DNA of 56,506 nucleotides, taken from positions 61,287 to 117,792 of the forward strand of contig SUZE01000004.1 in assembly GCA_015060075.1 (NCBI GenBank), written 5' to 3'. The notes below the pieces were generated by a model, which saw nothing but the letters and a program-made list of their open reading frames with translations, was not told where the DNA came from and searched no databases. Below are positions 53,044-56,506 of this stretch, one piece after another. The stretch comes from Rikenellaceae bacterium (lineage in GTDB: Bacteria; Bacteroidota; Bacteroidia; Bacteroidales; Rikenellaceae). Both the position numbers and the translations under genes were made by a program. Every line of letters begins with the position of its first letter. The stretch's first letter is position 1.

Positions 53044-54744
53044 ATGAAACTCAGATTTTTCGACATAATACCCAATCAGTTCCGCACAAAAGGGGTGGGC
53101 GTAAGCATCACCATCTTTGTACGAGCGCTATTAAACTTTGTCGGTTTGGCGGCATTGTTACCGGTATTATACCTGATTCTCGACTCGGAGAGTATCCACT
53201 CAAACACCATTCTGCAAAGCATATATGATGGTTTAGGATTCAACTCCGACCAGCAATTTGTGGTTGCAGTAGCAGTAGCGGTAGTACTCTTTATCGTAGC
53301 GAAAAATCTTATCAATCTGCTGCTCTATCGTGTGGAACGTGACTATATATACTCTCTATATCGCCACCTATCACGACAACTCTTTATCGGATATTTCGAG
53401 CAAGGATTGCAATTTGTCAAAGCGGAGAACTCCGCCGTATTGTCACGCAATGTAAATGTTGTCTGCTACACCTTTATTACGGGAGTTTTGCGCCCAATAG
53501 CTACCATCGCAAGTGAAATACTGCTTCTGGTGATGATTTTCCTCTCGATAGCGATATACTCACCACTCGGAGCATTGCTTGCTGTGGCGGTATTTATCCC
53601 TGTGGCATGGCTCTATTTCGCACTTATGCGCTACCGTCTTGACCACTACGGCAATGTCGAGAACGAGGCTCAACGCCGCAAATACAGAGATGTTATCGAA
53701 ACATTCCGAGGTTACGCCGATATCGAGATAAACAATGCCTTCGAGCATCAGCTCTCGCTCTTTGACAAAGAGTTGGGCTCCATTATCACGGTTGGGCGCA
53801 AGAATGCAACAATCTCGATGCTTCCTCAAAACCTCACCGAAACGGGTTTAGCCGTAGGAATGGCTCTATTGTTATGTCTTGGCACGGGTTTGGAGTCGGC
53901 AGATATGAAGATTCTCTTCGGAGTATTTGCCGTTGCTGGTTTGCGACTTCTGCCTTCGGCACGCAATATTATGAGCGCATGGAGCGCACTCCGCTATAAT
54001 CGCTACACCATTGATATCCTGATGAAGGCTCGTGATGTAGAGGTTAAGAAGACTACAAGCACCTCCGAGCGCATAGATTTCGGCGATAAAATCGAGGTAC
54101 AAAACCTCTCATTCCGCTTTAACGATAGCGCACACGACACCATAAGTAACCTGTCGCTCACGATTGGCAAGGGCGAAAAGGTCGGTATAAATGGTGAATC
54201 GGGAGCAGGAAAGACTACCCTGCTCAACATTCTGCTCGGACTCTATGCTCCGACCGAAGGTCTTATCCTTGTAGATGGCAAGGAGTTGCGTGGCGACCTT
54301 GTGCGCAAGTGGCAGAACAGCATCGGCTATGTATCGCAGAGCACGTTTCTCTCCGACAGCACTATTCTTGCCAACATTGCACTCGGTTGCGAGGAGAGCG
54401 AAATTGACATGGCACAGATAGAGTGTTCTATCGAAGCCGCATCACTATCGGAGTTCATTGCTTCACTACCAAAGGGCATTCACACCCGCATAGGTGAATG
54501 TGGTGCACTCCTATCGGGAGGTCAGCGACAGCGTATCGGTATTGCACGTGCGCTCTACAAGCAGGCAGACATACTCTTCTTTGATGAGGCGACCTCCTCA
54601 CTCGACAATGCTACGGAGCAGAGCATTAATCATGCAATTGAACACCTCTCCGCATCGAACACAAATCTGACAATCGTGGTTGTGGCTCACCGTGAAAGTT
54701 CGTTGAGTTACTGCGACCGCATCATAACACTCGACAAAATATAA
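53044..54744 (+). CDS. ABC exporter (fused membrane and ATP-binding domains)
   Basis: This 566-residue half-transporter has six membrane helices (about 20-300), then an ATPase with Walker A GESGAGKTT, signature LSGGQRQR, Walker B DILFFDEATSSLD and H-loop VVAHRES. It looks like a type I exporter of peptides or lipids, without an N-terminal C39 peptidase domain. It is the first gene of a three-gene set with an HprK-like kinase and an S26-type peptidase. In related clusters of Bacteroidota these modules go with small modified peptides. Confidence 0.92.
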   Translation: MKLRFFDIIPNQFRTKGVGVSITIFVRALLNFVGLAALLPVLYLILDSESIHSNTILQSIYDGLGFNSDQQFVVAVAVAVVLFIVAKNLINLLLYRVERDYIYSLYRHLSRQLFIGYFEQGLQFVKAENSAVLSRNVNVVCYTFITGVLRPIATIASEILLLVMIFLSIAIYSPLGALLAVAVFIPVAWLYFALMRYRLDHYGNVENEAQRRKYRDVIETFRGYADIEINNAFEHQLSLFDKELGSIITVGRKNATISMLPQNLTETGLAVGMALLLCLGTGLESADMKILFGVFAVAGLRLLPSARNIMSAWSALRYNRYTIDILMKARDVEVKKTTSTSERIDFGDKIEVQNLSFRFNDSAHDTISNLSLTIGKGEKVGINGESGAGKTTLLNILLGLYAPTEGLILVDGKELRGDLVRKWQNSIGYVSQSTFLSDSTILANIALGCEESEIDMAQIECSIEAASLSEFIASLPKGIHTRIGECGALLSGGQRQRIGIARALYKQADILFFDEATSSLDNATEQSINHAIEHLSASNTNLTIVVVAHRESSLSYCDRIITLDKI

Positions 54745-54752
54745 CTATTGAC

Positions 54753-55631
54753 ATGGATTACAGCATAGCAAAATTTTTACTCCGTACCGAAGGCCCTCAC
54801 AATGATATCGCCGCTTGTGGCCTGCTTGGCTTCAAACCATTTGAAGTTGAGCACAACGCAACAGCAAAACCAACAATGGTTTTGCGCATGGGCAGCAATA
54901 TAGGGGAGTCTGCATACGCCACCACGAAGGTTATTGACACCTTCGACTTCGACCAGAGTCACGCTACGGGAGAGCTGGCACGATACGCTACGGGGTATCG
55001 TTTCAAGATGGAGAGCAAGGATAAAGTCTACCTACTCGTAAAGGAAGACAGCTCGAATATCGTAGAGAGCAACTTCGGCTGTTATGAGGAGGCTGACCCT
55101 TCGCTTGTTCGTTTCGGTATATGGATTATGTTCGGTATAATTATAGCGCCACTTGGGGCTATTGCGATACACTCCTCTGTTGTGGTCAAGAATGACGAGG
55201 GTATTCTCTGCCTTGGCGAGTCGGGAACAGGAAAGAGTACTCACACTCGTCTGTGGCGTGAGAATATCGAGGGTGCAAAACTGCTGAATGACGACAGCCC
55301 TATAATTCGTATGATTGATGGTAAGTGCATCGTATTTGGCTCACCTTGGAGTGGGAAGACCCCTTGCTATGTCAATAAGTGTGTACCGGTAAGAGCCCTG
55401 ATGCGACTCTCGCAGGCTCCATATAATAAGATTCGCCGCTTGCCTGCACTCGCAGCGATTGGTGCCGTATTGCCATCGTGTCCGCCTGCATTCGCTTACG
55501 ACAATACTTTGCAAGACCACATCTGCAACACCGTTTCGGATATAATCTCTTGCACACCGATATACCATTTGGAGTGCCTGCCCGATGCGGCAGCAGCAGA
55601 GTTATCTTACTCGACAATCTTCAACAAATAG
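54753..55631 (+). CDS. HPr-kinase-like protein
   Basis: This 292-residue protein has a C-terminal kinase domain of the HPr kinase/phosphorylase fold: Walker A GESGTGKST (155-163), NDDSPI (179-184) and GSPWSGKTP (196-204). The last motif is shared with peptide-tailoring kinases of this group (such as those of lasso-peptide clusters). The N-terminal ~140 residues are a poorly conserved domain seen in the Bacteroidota versions. The start follows the ABC gene by 8 nt. The target peptide is not visible in the window. Confidence 0.82.
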   Translation: MDYSIAKFLLRTEGPHNDIAACGLLGFKPFEVEHNATAKPTMVLRMGSNIGESAYATTKVIDTFDFDQSHATGELARYATGYRFKMESKDKVYLLVKEDSSNIVESNFGCYEEADPSLVRFGIWIMFGIIIAPLGAIAIHSSVVVKNDEGILCLGESGTGKSTHTRLWRENIEGAKLLNDDSPIIRMIDGKCIVFGSPWSGKTPCYVNKCVPVRALMRLSQAPYNKIRRLPALAAIGAVLPSCPPAFAYDNTLQDHICNTVSDIISCTPIYHLECLPDAAAAELSYSTIFNK

Positions 55632-55634
55632 AGA

Positions 55635-56045
55635 ATGAACACTACTCGTTCCATATCCAATCGTGAACTCTTTTCGATTGTGCGTGACACCCTTCTCGAA
55701 GGTAAGAGCGTACGTATCAGCGTGAATGGAGAGAGCATGTTGCCTTTTTTTCGTAGCGGCTCAACCATAACACTGCGCCCTGTAAAGAAGGAGGATATCC
55801 GCAAATATAATGTTGTGATGGCAGATGCAGGACATGCCTTTGTAGTGCATCGTATTATCGAAGTAGACGATGACATGGTTACGCTGCTCGGCGATGGCAA
55901 CTACATAGGAACAGAGCGTGTTTCTCCGGATAAGATTTACGGTGTAGTTGATTGCTCGGCTCTACATCTCTTCTTTGCAAAAATATGGTTGTGGCTTCGC
56001 CCCGTGCGCCGCTACCCTCTCGCAATCTTTCGCAGAGTGATGTAG
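55635..56045 (+). CDS. S24/S26-type signal peptidase-like protein
   Basis: This 136-residue protein has VNGESMLPFF (Ser34) in the position of the signal-peptidase nucleophile and VVHRIIEV (His72) where bacterial type I enzymes have Lys. That is the arrangement of the SipW/ER type Ser-His signal peptidases. The C terminus has a hydrophobic stretch. It lies 3 nt after the kinase gene and is the last of the trio, consistent with leader peptide processing. Confidence 0.85.
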   Translation: MNTTRSISNRELFSIVRDTLLEGKSVRISVNGESMLPFFRSGSTITLRPVKKEDIRKYNVVMADAGHAFVVHRIIEVDDDMVTLLGDGNYIGTERVSPDKIYGVVDCSALHLFFAKIWLWLRPVRRYPLAIFRRVM

Positions 56046-56130
56046 CCCCCCATTAACAAATTAAGAATTAAGCGTTGAGGATTGAGAGTGCATAGTCCTC
56101 TCTGTTTTCGTATACTATTTCACAACAATA

Positions 56131-56231
56131 AAAATCGATTCTAAGGAGGCAAATACAAGGCGTACAAGAAACCCACTGCGTAGCATAATTTCCAAATAGT
56201 AAAATTGATTTTAAGGAGGTGGTTGCAAGGC
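56131..56231 (+). repeat. Two ~31-bp direct repeats 70 nt apart
   Basis: The blocks start at 56131 and 56201, exactly 70 nt apart, and share AAAATyGATTyTAAGGAGG and TnCAAGGC with a few changes. Possibly recombination or mobile-element related. Confidence 0.75.
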
Positions 56232-56234
56232 AAT

Positions 56235-56362
56235 TATAAGATTGTTTTGAACGAGGGAATTTTGTGCCAAACAAGAAAGCGAGTCCGCAGCATACTAATC
56301 GTATGTGAGGAACTCGCTTATCGAAGTACGGTGCAAAATTCACCGTTCAAAACAGTCTTATA
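56235..56362. repeat. Large imperfect palindrome (~128 bp)
   Basis: Arms of ~60 nt: the left begins TATAAGATTGTTTTGAACG (56235) and the right ends with its complement (to 56362). There is an inner AAGCGAGT/ACTCGCTT stem and a CATACTAATCGTATG centre. The right arm overlaps the stop codon of the PhoU-like remnant. It resembles a MITE or an integron/phage type secondary structure; no transposase gene is adjacent. Confidence 0.75.
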
Positions 56363-56489
56363 GGGCTTGGGAGATGTTGATAATGTAATCCCCCATTCGC
56401 TCTATCTCGGAGATAAGGTCAATGTAATATACAGTCCCTATGTTTGTAATCCAAAAGATTGAGAAATAATTAATTATCTTTGGATGTAA
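56358..56489 (-). pseudogene. PhoU-like C-terminal remnant
   Basis: Read on the minus strand, the end of the frame is YYIDLISEIERMGDYIINIS followed by QAL and TAA. This matches the last helix of the PhoU domain found at the C terminus of Na/Pi cotransporters and PhoU proteins (E-x-x-R-x-GD...N). In frame upstream there are only ~43 codons before a stop at 56490-56492, so it is a short remnant or the mobile element has cut the gene. It abuts the palindrome exactly at its stop codon. Confidence 0.6.
56475..56482 (+). promoter_or_regulatory. -7 box (TATCTTTG) near the window end
   Basis: A perfect TAnnTTTG match pointing rightwards out of the window. It probably serves a plus-strand gene beyond the end. 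An ATCCAAAAGAT/ATCTTTGGAT inverted pair (56450-56460 with 56476-56485) overlaps it. Confidence 0.5.
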
Positions 56490-56506
56490 TCAATACACAA
56501 ACTATA

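Noticed and set aside
56068..56343. A 91-codon minus-strand frame at the window end
   Set aside because: It is encoded across the palindrome and direct repeats, so its translation reflects repeat structure rather than a protein.
56235..56362. Integron attC site or phage attachment site
   Set aside because: The palindrome lacks the conserved attC end motifs and no integrase, cassette array or tRNA target is present; a MITE-like element fits better.

Overview
This window looks like a chromosomal segment of a gut-type Bacteroidales bacterium, probably Rikenellaceae/Alistipes-like. The genus is an inference. Supporting signs are promoters of the Bacteroidota type (-7 box TAnnTTTG, sometimes with TTTG or TTG about 19-20 nt upstream), lipoproteins with BACON-like domains, DUF4831, DUF5715 and TIGR02757 family genes, PPi-type phosphofructokinase, and a tmRNA whose tag reads GNNSYALAA.

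Layout. 1-2.3 kb: a probable dxr tail, a DUF5715 protein and rseP. 2.5-4.8 kb: an AT-rich two-gene cassette (HsdR-N-like nuclease plus a two-TM protein) between inverted copies of a hairpin repeat. 4.9-11.8 kb: radA, two secreted S1/P1 nucleases, rho, a third S1/P1 nuclease and ychF. 12-17.3 kb: a steroid 5-alpha-reductase homologue, an Fe-S old-yellow-enzyme reductase and a short-chain dehydrogenase. This set resembles bile-acid/steroid A-ring reduction clusters, and an AT-rich restriction-modification pair sits inside it. 17.4-20.2 kb: a BACON lipoprotein and a lipoprotein subtilase. 20.3-32.6 kb: six paralogous secreted PHP phosphodiesterases (five in tandem), a SLOG-fold protein, PPi-phosphofructokinase and a lipoprotein metallophosphoesterase. 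32.6-49.8 kb: mostly housekeeping genes (HEAT-repeat protein, DUF4831, TrmN6-like, TIGR02757, LolD-like ABC ATPase, folP, coaE, YbbR-like, AddA/AddB-like, GIN-domain protein, udk, gyrB, FtsE-like ABC ATPase). 50.0-50.4 kb: ssrA (tmRNA). 50.7-56.0 kb: DMT permease, Sua5-like, VOC protein, lipoprotein, then an ABC exporter/HprK-like kinase/S26-type peptidase trio. The last 400 bp hold a large palindrome, a spaced direct repeat and a PhoU-like 3' remnant.

How genes work together (inference). The three S1/P1 nucleases, six PHP enzymes and the metallophosphoesterase all carry export signals, so the region looks rich in envelope enzymes that cut phosphodiesters. The 5-alpha-reductase, Fe-S reductase and SDR would act in sequence on 3-oxo-delta-4 steroids. 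AddA/AddB-like, radA, gyrB, rho and ssrA are core information-processing functions.

The intergenic DNA is unusually structured. It carries (a) a mosaic of small hairpins joined by CCATTAA/CCCATAAA words, in both orientations, and (b) short 7-10 bp words repeated in phase beside many genes. No tRNA, rRNA, CRISPR array or recognisable transposase gene was seen.
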